Assembly: GCA_946894095.1 (NCBI GenBank)
Contig: OX335662.1
Span: 12,480,001 to 12,544,000, forward strand
Origin: Incurvaria masculella
Taxonomy: Eukaryota > Arthropoda > Insecta > Lepidoptera > Incurvariidae
Direction of reading: 5' to 3'
DNA length: 64,000 nucleotides
Part shown: piece by piece, positions 1 to 12,000 of the stretch
How positions within the stretch are numbered: the stretch's first letter is position 1
How the letters are laid out: the number at the start of each line of letters is the position of its first letter
Notes under the pieces: model-generated
Told to the model about the DNA's origin: nothing
Seen by the model: only the letters and a program-made list of their open reading frames with translations
Databases searched by the model: none
Program-made: the position numbers and the translations under genes

Positions 1-415
1 AAACAGCTTTATTTGATCGAACTAAATATCTGATGATCATTAGCGTTGTAATATAGTGTTTGGTTTCTAAGTTAAAATTAAATTAAGTTAAAGTTCGAAT
101 TTTTCGCTCGTTTTATAGAATAACTTTGTAGGATGATTACTCTACGATGAAATAAAAACATCTTAAGGTGGCCCATCCCGCTCAACTTCCCATACAAACG
201 GGGAAAGAAGATCACGCCCATATTTCTTGTCAGAGCTCCCAAATTTTGCTCAAAATAGCTTTATTTGATCGAACTAGATGTCTGATGACCGTTCGCATAG
301 TGAAATTCTTAGTTATAAGGTCCGAAAGTTCGAATTTTTTGCGCGATTTGTACAATAACTTTGGAGGCGGATTACGCAGTGATAAAGTAAGAACATCTAA
401 TAAATATTATAAAGG
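1..415 (+). mobile_element. TTAA MITE left modules, tandem
   Basis: 1-162 is the inner part of one left module. A second begins at TTAAGGTGGCCCATCCCG (163) and runs to about 400 (AGTAAGAACATCTAATAA), where it is cut. In a complete copy (18954) the left module is followed by a right module. Confidence 0.7.
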
Positions 416-430
416 GGAAAGTTTGTAATA

Positions 431-473
431 ATGGATGGATGGATGGATGGATGGATGGATGGATGGATGGATG
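431..473 (+). repeat. (ATGG)n microsatellite
   Basis: About ten uninterrupted ATGG units. Confidence 0.95.
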
Positions 474-639
474 TTTGTTACTCTTTCACGTAAAAACTAC
501 TGAATGGATTTTAATGAGTCTTTACAATAATATAGCTTATACATCAGAATAACACATAGGCTACAATTTATAAAGATATTGTGCCCATGGGCTTTAGAAC
601 TTTCACGGGGCTGCGAAAACGATGCCGGTAGCGCTACTT

Positions 640-748
640 CACACCAGGGGGAGCGGGGCCGGGGGCGGCGGCGGGAGCGGGGCCGGGGGCGGGGCGGGCG
701 GTGCGACGGGGGCGGGTGCGGGGAGGGCGGGGGGCGGGTACGGCTTGG
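640..748 (+). repeat. GC-rich low-complexity stretch
   Basis: GAGCGGGGCCGGGGGCGGCG-type repeats. Open frames rich in Gly/Arg or Pro/Arg on both strands come from this composition. The rest of 474-960 has nothing recognisable. Confidence 0.85.
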
Positions 749-960
749 TATTTCCCGCAACTTTAGGACTACTTGGCAAAATCCTTGAGAACCAATTACT
801 TGATTTAGATGCGGATTGTATCTACGTCTAGCCTGATTCTACTCAAAACTTATAGGCTACATAATATAACGCTTCATTACCTGAAGGGTGAGTAGAGTAT
901 TAAATTCTTATAACTTGCGAACCACTAACCCGATTTATGTGCGTATTTTATCAATGTATA

Positions 961-1055
961 GGATCTCTGGGAGCAGTCAGGTTCGAGATGGGTTACTGTT
1001 TTCGATGTTGAGGCTAGCTGTGGGTTGGAGTCCACGCAAAACTTACCTACATTAT
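961..1055 (+). mobile_element. SINE fragment, 5S-like head
   Basis: CTCTGGGAGCAGTCAGG, GAGATGGGTTACTGTTTTC and GGAGTCCACGCAAAACTTAC align to the 10135 and 28679 SINEs. The body and tail are missing. 1056-1199 shows nothing further. Confidence 0.6.
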
Positions 1056-1199
1056 ACGTTACTTACTTACTAGGTAAACAATATTGCAGTGCAAGCGCAG
1101 AAAGGTTCTGGCGGCAAATGGTTTTTTTTTAAATAGCTACCAAATGTCAACGAAGCTCTAAATGGGAATTATTGGATGTTACTCACTAAATCATGCTAT

Positions 1200-1323
1200 T
1201 TCGGCTCGAACGATCTTGATTAAATTTGGTAGATTGATACATTGTCCTGGACCAGTTTGACCCTATTTTGGACCAGTCATGTGAGCCGACACTAACCCGA
1301 GCGGAGCCGGGTACCGCAGCTAG
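1200..1323 (+). mobile_element. Helitron 3' end
   Basis: GAGCGGAGCCGGGTACCGC then AGCTAG at 1318-1323 matches the end of the element at 14481. The 5' end is not visible. It abuts a TTAA module at 1326. Confidence 0.6.
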
Positions 1324-1325
1324 TC

Positions 1326-1886
1326 TTAAATAGATTAGTCATCAGACATAACTTATTTAATCAAGATTTATAATCTATTTGGTTTTTGTTAGATTTTTGA
1401 CCACAGCGGTCGTGCTTTACTTTTAGCCATAAGTCGTTTTGTAATTAAAATCTTACCAAATCATACACTATGCTCATTGTCTTTTTTGTGGACATGTTGC
1501 ATATTCCTCATCACGAAGCCTGTCTTTTTCTTTGAAACATAGAAGATCTCAGAGCGCAACAGCACGGTTTTGTACCGTGCCCGCGAATGAGTTAGTGCCG
1601 CCGGGTTGGGCCACCTTAAAAAGATTATTCATCAGACATAGCTTGTTTCATTAAAATGTATAATCAATTTGGGTTTTTGTTTCATTTTTGACTATACCGG
1701 TCGTGATTAACTTTAAGTTACAAGTTGTTAGGTAATTAAATTTTTCTTAAATCTTACAAAATCAAACACAAGGCATGCGCATAGTTCGTCTTTTTTTTTT
1801 AAACAGAGAAGGTCCCAGAGCGCAGTAACACGGTTTTGTTCCGTGCCCGCGAATCAGTTAGTCCCGCCGGGAAGGGCCACCTTTAA
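1326..1886 (+). mobile_element. TTAA MITE right modules in tandem
   Basis: Two right modules, 1326-1619 and 1616-1886, each starting TTAAA(T/A)AGATTA-CATCAGACATA and ending in GGGCCACCTTTAA or CCACCTTAA. Each carries the hairpin GCACGGT-TTTGT-ACCGTGC or a variant. No left module is present. Confidence 0.75.
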
Positions 1887-2135
1887 TAGTAATTATGAAG
1901 TGAAACTTTTTTGCAGGCGGGTTTTAAATATTGAAGCATTACGGAAAATTAATATCGCTAAAGACAGTCGTCACCCTATCAATTCTCCATACTACGGGCT
2001 ATAACTGTTTGCATGCTCTCAATGTTTAATTAGTTGATTTTGATTTAGGATTCTAAAATATATTATCAAAAGGTTTGTCTGTATCTTTATAATGAAAAAT
2101 ATTGGTTATTAAATATTGTTAAAAGTTATCGTTTT

Positions 2136-2250
2136 TAGGGTTCCGTACCCGGAGGGTGAAATCGGAACCCTATTACTAAGCCTCCGCTGTCCGACCGTCT
2201 GTCCGTCCGTTTGTCCGTCCGTCCGTCTGTCCGTCTGTCACAGGGCTTTC
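2136..2250 (+). mobile_element. GTCY-microsatellite MITE, truncated
   Basis: Begins AGGGTTCCGTACCC, contains CTAAGCCTCCGCTGTCC and a GTCC/GTCT run, then CACAGGGCT, and is cut soon after. The family is a lepidopteran MITE class with a hitchhiking (GTCY)n microsatellite. A full copy ends in GCACTTGGCCGG. Confidence 0.75.
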
Positions 2251-2320
2251 GTTAGAGATTCGGTCAGTAACACTGGTCGGTTTTTTCTTGGCTAATTGAT
2301 TAGGAAGGTACAATCAACAC

Positions 2321-2826
2321 TGAGGCTGAGATAAATAGACGTAACAGAAACTAAGACCAACGGAAAGTAGTACTTTCTGACGTCACTTTGACACATTTTG
2401 TATGGACGCAATCTCAAAATAATGCAAATTGACGTCACAAAGTACTACTTTTCGTTAGTCTTAGGCTGAGATAAATAGTCGTAACAAAAACTAAGGCTAA
2501 CGAAAGTACTACTTTTCATTAGCCTTAGTTTTTGTTGTGACGTCACTTTGCATTACTTTGAGATTTCGTCCATACAAAATGTGACAAAGTGACGTCACAA
2601 AGTACTACTTTTCATTAGTCATAGTTTCTGTTACGACTATTTATCGCAGCCTGAGGCTGAGATAAATAGTCGTAACAGAAACTAATGCTAACGCAAAGTA
2701 GTGCTTTGTGACGTCAATTGGCATTGCTTTGAGATTTCGTCCATACAAAATGTGTCAAAGTGACGTCACAAAGTATTACTTTCCGTTAGTCTTAGTTTCT
2801 GTTACGACTATTTATCTCAGCCTGAG
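2321..2826. mobile_element. Fold-back MITE array, GGCTGAGATAAATAG family
   Basis: About three 140-175 bp units starting near 2321, 2463 and 2653. Each is nearly a palindrome: GCTGAGATAAATAGTCGTAA at the left, TTACGACTATTTATCTCAGC at the right, with TGACGTCAC boxes inside. Confidence 0.8.
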
Positions 2827-3269
2827 TCACTATGTTATGGTTATACTAAGAGATGTTTTACAAACTACTGATATTGTAATGAGATACATTTAACGAATTC
2901 CGTTTAAGCGTCAACAAACCATTTGGAAATTATCTGCGTAACTAAACATATTCAAATATTGGCATGAAACCATTTAATGCGCACGATAAAAGTATCAAGA
3001 ATTCGTTGATAACACATCTCGTGTTATCAATGAAATCTTGGTTTCAGAATCTCATCTTTAAATATTTACAGTCATTTCCGTGATAAAAGACAAAGAGATA
3101 ACACCTTAATTAGCTTTGAGGAAAATAAACACAGATATATGAAATGTAACTCGGCACATTGTGAACCCTATAAATAGATATTAAGTCAAGTTTATAAGAA
3201 CCTCCTTATCTCAGAGTACACATCCTTTGCTCGTCACCGGAACTGTTAACTTGTTACTCAAACGGTTTC

Positions 3270-3676
3270 GAGCGGCTCGTAGCCTAGTGGCGCGGGGACT
3301 TGCCTAGCATACCAGAGATCTGGGTTCAAATCTTCGCCCCGGTCGTGCACCACTTTCTTTCTCTTTCTGAGTTAGATAAGTGCATTTCGTCACGAATGCG
3401 AGCTGCTCCATGGTTCGAAATCCATGTAAAACTGTACGTCCCCTTCCCCTACCAGGTGGTAGGGTTTAAGCCCACCCGAGTTCTATCGCTATGGATGAAA
3501 ATATGGTCGAAGCGGCAATGGAAAATCGTCTGTGTTTTCCATCCAGTTTAGTGTAGTCGTGGTCATCAATGGAAGGTCCTGGCATGGCATCTAATTCCTT
3601 CCGTAATGTGGTGTGCTAAGCTAATATAATAACGGTAGTTGTGTGGTATTAGCCATCCATGGCAGGTTGCATAAAA
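3270..3676 (+). mobile_element. SINE, tRNA-like head
   Basis: Head GCGGCTCGTAGCCTAGTGGC (A-box like) and CTGGGTTCAAATC (B-box like), then the shared body: GAATGCGAGCTGCTCC, GCGGCAATG, TGTTTTCCATCCAGTT, GGTCCTGGCATGGCA, and tail GTATTAGCCATCCATGGC. Pol III promoter boxes make it a tRNA-derived SINE. Confidence 0.8.
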
Positions 3677-3844
3677 CAACTCTAATTCTTGCTTCTTTGT
3701 TCTTTGTGTATATGCTTTTTTTATTATAATCGACTGATCCGGAACATACCAATTATTTTTTCGATATGTACTCGTGAAAATTAATAATATATACGAATAT
3801 TGTATTTGGTTCAATTCTTAATTAAGAATAATAAACGTCTTTGA

Positions 3845-4130
3845 CGTTTAGCCGTTATCGACAGTGGTCCTTCGTGTCGGAGACCGCGGGTTCGAATCCC
3901 ATATTACTTATCCACCCCTTTATTTATTTTCTTCAAGATTCGACACCCATGCAAATTGTAAGATCTACTTCACTAATTACTAATTAATAAACTCACCCAA
4001 ACTGGTATTGAGTAAAAGATGATGGGAGCAGCAAAATTGTTCGCGTTTTCTATCCAATTCAATGTAGCCGTGTATATAAATGTAACCAGGACCTAGTTAT
4101 TCAGCATAATAGATAACTACCATGTAAATG
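3845..4130 (+). mobile_element. SINE, old diverged copy
   Basis: B-box GCGGGTTCGAATCCC at about 3885, then GTTTTCTATCCAATTCAATG and ACCAGGACCTAGTT. 4131-4790 beyond it is AT-rich with nothing recognised. Confidence 0.5.
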
Positions 4131-4790
4131 GGAATTTATTGTGGATAATGTAACATATTTTAATAGTTTTTTTTATAACTATGACATAATAATAAGTAAG
4201 TGTATTTAGACTAAGTTGTTTTTTTTTCATTATAGACGTAAAAGTAATATGGTCAAGATATTTTATTAATGAATGAATAGCTGATGTTGCGAAAAATAAA
4301 TCGAACACATTGTAAAAAGCTTTCATTTATTTACAAAGGTAAGAAAAAACTAACAATTCATTAAAATAATATTGTAGTCAATTTCGTGCAAGAAACCTTG
4401 TGTTAAATAAAAACATAAGAAACATATCATTACATCAACAGACATATCAGAAACATTAATAATATTAATTATCATAGAATAAATATGATTTTTCTAATGC
4501 AACTTACAACAATCGTACAATAATTTACTTTCAAACGTACAATCACAACTCAAAACAAAACTTGCGAATATCTTTAAATTTACTAAAAGTAAGTACATAT
4601 TGACGATAAAAGACAGTAAATAAAAAGTGCAAAAATCCAAAATTTACACCACTTTTTACCACACATTACCTATGGAAATCTGATAATCTTGAAAGACAGT
4701 CAAGTAACAATCCTATCTTTTCTTGCAGTGGTACATGCAGTTTGTCATAGAGATCTGACGTTACTCAAGGGCTTAATAAAGAAGTTTATT

Positions 4791-5109
4791 CACTGAGAAA
4801 AAAAAATTGTTGGCCCAACAAAGAAACTTTAACCCTGGAGAGCCGTCATAGTGAATTGGTTGCAACGACAACCTTTATTTTGTCGACCGTATATACAATC
4901 TAACAAAGTAATTCTAGCAAAACATACTAGACATTGTTGCGCTCGCAACTTCCACTTTGTTACACTAACAAACAGTGAAATTGACAAAATAAAAGCTGTC
5001 CTGAGAAATAAGCTCGATTCGTTATAGTAACAACTTATTTTGATGCTTCAACAATTTTTTTCTGACAACGTGGTTTTTGTCACTTTGTCAACCTACTTTT
5101 TTCTCAGTG
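4791..5109. mobile_element. TA-target MITE with CACTGAG ends, second copy
   Basis: 319 bp with the same ends, in reverse orientation to 15671-16039 and about 50 bp shorter through an internal deletion. The flanks here are not a clean TA pair. Confidence 0.85.
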
Positions 5110-6268
5110 TTCCTATTTTTCAAACTTCAATGCGAAATTTTGTAAATCTAATATCCACTAAGGTTTCATTATTAGCCACATGACATAATAATTGACGGAA
5201 ACCAAGGTCTGTGTGAGCGAAAGATTATATTTTAAATATAATTTAGACACCAGTACAACCAGAAATTTAACTTTTTAACCCAACATTATGCGATCTATTG
5301 CTAAGCCATCGTTTTTATAATCCACGTCTTTTAGCAAACTCTCATCACTGGTGTCTATTTCCTACATCCTTCGAGCTCGTCACTGGGTTATTATAAGCTG
5401 AAATTTCAAGACAGCCATTGAATAATAATAAGAAGTGTATCCTATTAAATGTTTAGGGTCATCTCGCAAAATTCGTATCACCAATTGAGCGGATACTTAG
5501 TTTAGCTAGAATGACATTTTAAATAGCACGGTCTAGTGCAAGCCGAGAATTGTGGCCATTTTAAATGACATGAAATAGGATTATCTATTTATTGGTTTTT
5601 ATTACTATATAGGAGACTCCAAAATGATAAAGTGAGCTAGCTCTATGAATATTGCTTGGAATCCCCACCGATACACGCTGAGGGCGGCGCAGCAAACGAT
5701 AACAGGCGATAGTGAGCTCCGAAGTGATACAGTGAACTAGCTCTATTACTGAAACAGTTCAACGAGTGATATTATTTCCAGTTTTATGTTCAAAGAGATG
5801 TTTCGATGTAGAATATTATTGTTTATTTGTCAGTTTATTGGTGAGTTTGTTGGCAGGGTGAGGTGAGATAGAGTATTGAACCCACGTAACGCTATTGTAT
5901 ATCAGTTTAGCGCAACTCCCTTAGTAAAAACGTTGTATGAAACGGGTGCTCACAGCAATGGCGGCTGTGTCCATCTTGCTTTGTTGCACTGACAGTTAGT
6001 ACACGTTTCATACATTCAGGTAAAATCGACCCAATGGTTTTGGGTCGTATAATAGTCCCGACTCTTAAAACGCAGTGATTATATTCTCTTTGCTGTATAA
6101 ATGTTATTCACAGGTGTTTTTTTTTAAACTCTAAGTTTATACGAGTCGGTCTCGAACTTGGCCAAATGTTTACAGTTATGGAGGGCTGTGATCACCGAGC
6201 TGGGCCTGTCAGGCGCCATCTTGTGTTCGTGGTTGTCACTGCAGAAGACTGTCAGACGCCATCTTGTA
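5110..6268. other. Downstream flank and probable 3' UTR of the host gene
   Basis: No gene. 5636-5757 has an internal direct repeat (AGTGA(G/A)CTAGCTCTAT). The part nearest the stop at 6269 should be 3' UTR on the minus strand. Confidence 0.4.
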
Positions 6269-6394
6269 TCAGTGCAGCCGGCGCGCGGAGACGAGCTTGT
6301 TGATGTCGTGGTAGGCGGCGATCATGGTGTGCGCGGGCTCGGCCGGCGCGGCGCAGGCGGCGTGCGCGCGCACGCAATCCGCGCCCTCTTGGCC
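6269..6394 (-). CDS. Terminal exon with stop codon
   Basis: Acceptor tctgaacag|GGCCA, phase 0 in, stop TGA at 6269-6271. The 41 residues read GQEGADCVRAHAACAAPAEP, then AHTMIAAYHDINKLVSARRLH. The GQ-x-G-x-DC ... C pattern supplies two more cysteines that probably pair with others in the tail. This exon is GC-rich compared with its AT-rich surroundings. The 3' UTR would extend below 6269; a possible AATAAA (minus) lies near 5821. Confidence 0.75.
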   Translation of the reverse strand, partial: GQEGADCVRAHAACAAPAEPAHTMIAAYHDINKLVSARRLH

Positions 6395-9063
6395 CTGTTC
6401 AGACAGATCGATAAACGGGAATGCGACAATTTTTTGGCAGGTGGGAACATGACTCAGGAAGTTGTCATAGTAAGCAAGAGCATAGACAATGGACAGTAGG
6501 CACAGACTGCTAACGTCATGCGACGCACAAAACTCTATTACATTACTAACCAGCGTAATTTCCCGCCACTGCATGAACGAATAACATCGTCATTTAATTA
6601 AGCTTGTTTCCAAATTTCACCTCAGTAGGCGTGATGAAAACGTGATTATTTTTAAATATAAATTAAGTAATGTAATTTTTTAAAACAGCATTGATATTTG
6701 ATAATACATTGGCTTGTATTTGTTCTAATATATTCTGAAAAGTGAATTGCAAGGCCATCTGTGGACTTTTATTATCCCTATACAACACTTGGATGCTCAA
6801 ATGTGTATGAGGAAACAAATATTTTTTCCCGCTGGTTGCAGGCTTAGACATTATTGTGAAAAGTTCTCTGCCTGGACTGTGGGTCATTAAATAGACGTAT
6901 TATATGATCATATACCTGACGAGCTGCCCGCATGTACCGGAAGAAACGTAGAATCTCGGCGTTGTCAGACGTCGGGCGACGTAGCTCGTTCAGTTCTCTG
7001 TGAACAGGAATATTTGATCTGTCAGGGCGAGAAAAAAGTCCGGCCAAGTGCGAGTCAAACTCACACACGAAGGGCTCCGTAACATCGCAAAAGATTTATA
7101 TTTTTGATATCATATTTTTTTGTTATTTTTCACTTTTACGTTTTGTTTTAATAGCGGCAATATAAATACATACTCAGTGAAAAATGTCAGCTGTCTACCT
7201 ATTACGGTACGTGTGATGCAGGCCGCTGACACAGACGGACGGACGTAAATCGGAGGATTGCTACTAGGTTGCCACCCTTCGGGTACGAAACCCTAATAAA
7301 GTTTTATTGCTTCATCTATTGCAACCGAAGATAATATGCATAATGGTGCAACCTGTAATAAAGCGGAGGCTTGCTAAATATCCTTTAATTGGCACCTTTC
7401 CTGTACGAAACCCTAATAAAGTTTTATTGCCTCATATATTGCAACCGAAGATAATATGCATAATAGTGCAACTTGTAAAGCGCAAAATATATCACCACGG
7501 TGCACATGCTTATAGAGTTTTTTTTTTGCATATTATCCGATTATACGAATATTTCCTTTTTACTTAATTACAAACATTGATAACAAACACATATTGTTAA
7601 TGTATAATATTTATTAACATATTTTAATGGGCATAAATATAAATAACTAGCAGCCCGTCCCGGATGTGCACGGGCACAATATCATTTAAAAAAATATTAT
7701 TTTGACAAAATGATACACAAATAAACCCTTTTTACGTAGAGTTCCTACATTGAAATATTTGAAATAAAAAAAAACTTACATATTATTATTACATGATTAT
7801 TAGATATTAGAGAAATAATAAATTCAAAGTGCTATAGGGAGAACCGCGGCCTCCGACGCACTATTTATAGGCACGTCCCGCCGCCCCGGCCGGCCGGTAC
7901 CGCCGCAAACGCTACGTCCCGCAATTTTTAAATCTGTAATACTTTCGAAAATATTCATTTAAATCATATGCTGTAAAAGGCCATATAGATCTATATTAAA
8001 TTAACAATGTATTTAAGGTATTTAATTGGATAAGGCTTAATGCTGTATTGGTTAAAATCGCTTCGAAAATTAGCCATTATTTGTCGTTAATAGTAAATGA
8101 CAAAAAAATGTTATTGTGGGATATCCATAAGAGATAGATATATACCATCGCGGAGTTTTCTGTACACCTTTTCAATGTTTACAATACTTAGTACATTATT
8201 TTAATAAATCTCGTAGGGTTCAGTCTGCGTTTGCAATGTAAGCGGAAAAAAAAAAATTTTTTACGACATCACATTGGAAACCTCAAAAATATCACTATTT
8301 TACCGCTATTTAATGGATGTTATGATACATGTAAACCTTCCTCTTTAATCACTCTATCTATTAACCGCATCAAAATCCGTTGCGTAGTTTTAAATATTTA
8401 AGCATACATAGGAATATAGGGATATAGGGACATAGGGATATAAGGACAGAGAAAGCGACTTTGTTTTATACTATGTAGTGAAGAAGAAGATATGCATACC
8501 ATTGTTTTTATTACTTATAATTTTAGCACATCACTAGCGAAACCCCTAACCCCCACTGCTGTTTTGTCGCATACTGTAAATCTGTGGGTCCCCTTCCTTA
8601 CTCAGATGATTTTAGGGTAAATGCCGCCTGGGTTAGTACCGTCGCGGCGTCGCACTGAATAAAATATGGTCAAAGCGGCAATGAAAATGTCCGTGTTTTC
8701 CACCCAGTTCAATGTAGCCGTAGCTACGATATAAGACAGGTCCGGGGGATAACCGACGTAAGATGTGAGATAATATGTGATGGAATTCGATTGTTTCAAT
8801 CAAGTGTTAAATGTAGAACACCTGTTAATTTTTTTTTTCGTATTATTTTATTTGTTCATTACTATGTGTCCTATAGCTATAGTTAAAGTCATGTGTCAGT
8901 CAGTGTAACTGATATCAAATGATACTACAAGTATCTACTCCCAGGTAGGGTTGGTCACCCAGGGAGGAAAATGACCACAACCTCAAAACCTCTAAGGTTG
9001 AGAGAGGCCTAAGCCCTGCAGTGGGTGGCACTAGAGCTATATAAGATAACTTTAGGTCCAAAA

Positions 9064-9094
<31 letters not shown>

Positions 9095-12000
9095 AATTGT
9101 AATATGTGTGCTAAAAAGGCTTAAATAATAATAATAAATGTGTCCTTTCCCTGGTTACTCATATCACCACCCGGGCCCACCATAATATCAGCGCTATAGA
9201 CACATTATCTATAGCATATCTTGCGATGGGTCCATTTTGTCTGCTGTTATTTACTTTTCATCGTTACTATGTCCTTAAGTTTAATGCAAAAAAAGAGACA
9301 AATAAATGATTTTTCTTTCTTTCTTCTTTCCAATCGTGTACGTCATACCTTTTCTTTCTTTTTTCTTTCTTTCTTCTTTCCAAGCGTGTACGTCATACCT
9401 TTAGAGCTCTTACTGGCTAGAATATTTAGCATCCACTCACTTCTAAGCTCCCAGTCCCATTTGTCACCGAAATAAGCGTTTCTTCAATGTTACGTAAAAA
9501 CGTCAAACTCCGTACAAGTTTCTTGCTAGATATTCTGTGGTTTTACTTCTTCAAGCTGTCAAAGTCGCGCGTAAACGGCAACGTATTTACGGCAACGGTG
9601 AGGAAGCTGTCAAATCAAACTCGGACTCGCAAATGTTAGTTCGCTTAACGCCCACTGCGCGCGCTCTTCAATTTCTCCATACATTTGAAAACGCCAGTCG
9701 ATCGGTTTGCCGTAAAAGCCAATTCAGATGACAGCTGGGACATATTTTCTCACATATTACGCTGGTTCAGCCCCTGGCTAATATCATAATTTGCCATAAT
9801 TTTGATTTGAAGGACTGAAGTGGAACCCGAAACTCAACCGTAAAGCGACAGCACAGCTAATATTTATTGATAAAACACCGATGGGAGCGCCGGCAAGTCA
9901 GTTCGCTTAAGAATTCGGGACGCTGTAAATCGCATGTCCGTTGCACTAAAAGATGTGCTGTGCATTTCTTACGTGTCGTTGAACCTCGAGGATATGAGAA
10001 GTGAGCGAATTCGAAAGCGAACTGACTGGCCAGCGTTCCCTTCAGTGTATGTGTGTCCCACGCTGCCCGCTATACGGATGTATTTCGGTCGCCACTGTCG
10101 TCCTTTCTTGCTCGATGGGATAAGCCGTTCATCATCAGTAGCCCAGTGGCGCGGCGCCTTGCGGTTCGATGAGCTCGGTGAAGCAACTCTGAGCGCAGTT
10201 GGGTTCTATATGGGTGACCGTTTTCAAACGTTGAGGCTGCCCGTGGTTTGGATTCCACGTAAGACTGTAGGTCTCCTTCCTTGCTTACTAGGTGCTAGGC
10301 GTAAACCCGCCAAGGTTGGTGACATGGCATTGAATGGACTATGGTAGAAGCGGCAAAGAAAAAGTTTCGTGTTTTCCATCCAGTTCAATGTAACCGAGCA
10401 ATATAAGGAAGGTCCTGGCATGACACCTAGTTTCCATTTGGTGTGATAGGCTCTAATATCATGACAGCTGGTCTTGGCTATGGCTTGCCATGTTCAGTGA
10501 CATAAAAACCGGCCAAGTGCGATTCGAACTCGCACACGAAGGGTTCCGTGCCATCGTAAAAGATTTAACACCAAAAACACGTTTTTTGTATGGGAGCCAC
10601 CTTGAATATTTTTATATTTCTTATTTCACCTATTTGTTATTACGGTTCCTGATACAGCCCTGTGACAGACGGACGGACGGACGGTCGGACAGACGGACGG
10701 ATGGATGGACGGACGGACGGACGGACGGACGGACGGACGGACGGACAGCGGAAGCTTAGTAATAGGGTTCCGTTGGCACCCTTTGGGTACGAAACCATAA
10801 AAATCACGTTATTTGTATGAGGCACACATATCATACACACAAGTACACAGATCATAACGACCTGGTTGCAATCAAGTTTGCCAGGAATTCATACAAAATT
10901 TACCCTTTAAGACAAAGTTTTTCGTTTGAAGAAAATTAATTTGAAACATGAATACATCCTGTTTGCTTTTAAGCTTTCGAGTTAATGGTAAAAAAAAACC
11001 TTCAAAAATTTTTTTATGGAGCTGCGTGTAGGTGCGAAAACACAGGCTCAAGAAACAGGAGACCGACCCATTATAAAATCGAATGAGGAGGAACGACCCA
11101 TGAATTGTACCAAGCAAAGTAGCAAAGATGGATCATCCGTTTTTGGTAAACGTTTTCGTCGTAAAAGGACGAAACTCAGAAAGGTTTCAAGGTTCAGTGG
11201 TTTCGGATATCTGAATCTACCTTTTGATATTCCTTTCTATAAACATATATGATTTCGTTTAGTTATTCAATGTTACCAGTCTTTTAAGAATGCGAGTGCA
11301 TTGAGAACCCGGGTTTTATAGTAAAATACATATGAGCATTGTATATTTTTTTAATATCTTTACAATGAACATTTCTTACATTTTTGATAGTTTAATTTAG
11401 ACACACTGTAATTGAAACTACTTTAAACTGATGCTCACATACATTTCAATAAAACATTAAAATATTCATATTGAAATCGTAACATTTTCGAAAGAACTTT
11501 AATTTATTTTAGGCTGCAAGAGGACTGTCATTGCAAAAGAGGAAATCGAGTTTTTGTTAACCTTGAAAATAAAACCATTAAAATATTCCTCTTAAATGCG
11601 TGGTTTTAACAAGAGGAAGCTGATAATCACTCGGTGTTAATTCGATAAGTTCTGTAATTGTATAATATTTTAGCCAAGCCAAGCGAGAAAGTTGCTAATT
11701 AATTCTGAAAAACCGGTGACGCGTCTCTCGGGAAGTACAATCTGGGTCGGATCAAAGTATACACTTCCGGTTGAAGTTAAAGATGAACAGTCAATATACG
11801 AGAACGGTGTATTTACCTGCAATTTGTATGTATATCACAGACAATTCTATGTTTTTACTAGAAAATCTGAGAATATCAAATGTATTACTGATTGGTTATG
11901 TAAATTCCGCAAAATTTAAAGACATGACCAGTGCGTACTCCTGGTTATGAAAAACGGGTGTGAAACGTGGACTCTGACGGTCGCGGTTGTCCGAAGGTTG

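Noticed and set aside
497..760. Pro/Arg-rich open frame, and Gly/Arg-rich frames on the other strand
   Set aside because: They come from the GC-rich simple repeat at 640-748; no conserved motif.
3845..3905. tRNA gene suggested by GGGTTCGAATCCC
   Set aside because: No cloverleaf with paired acceptor stem; it is the B-box of an old SINE head.
10490..10759. Open frame with RTDGRTDG repeats, also in other places
   Set aside because: It is the translated (GACG)n microsatellite of the GTCY MITE.
11016..11252. Lys/Arg-rich open frame near a retained RTE fragment
   Set aside because: No motif and no splice sites; likely chance.
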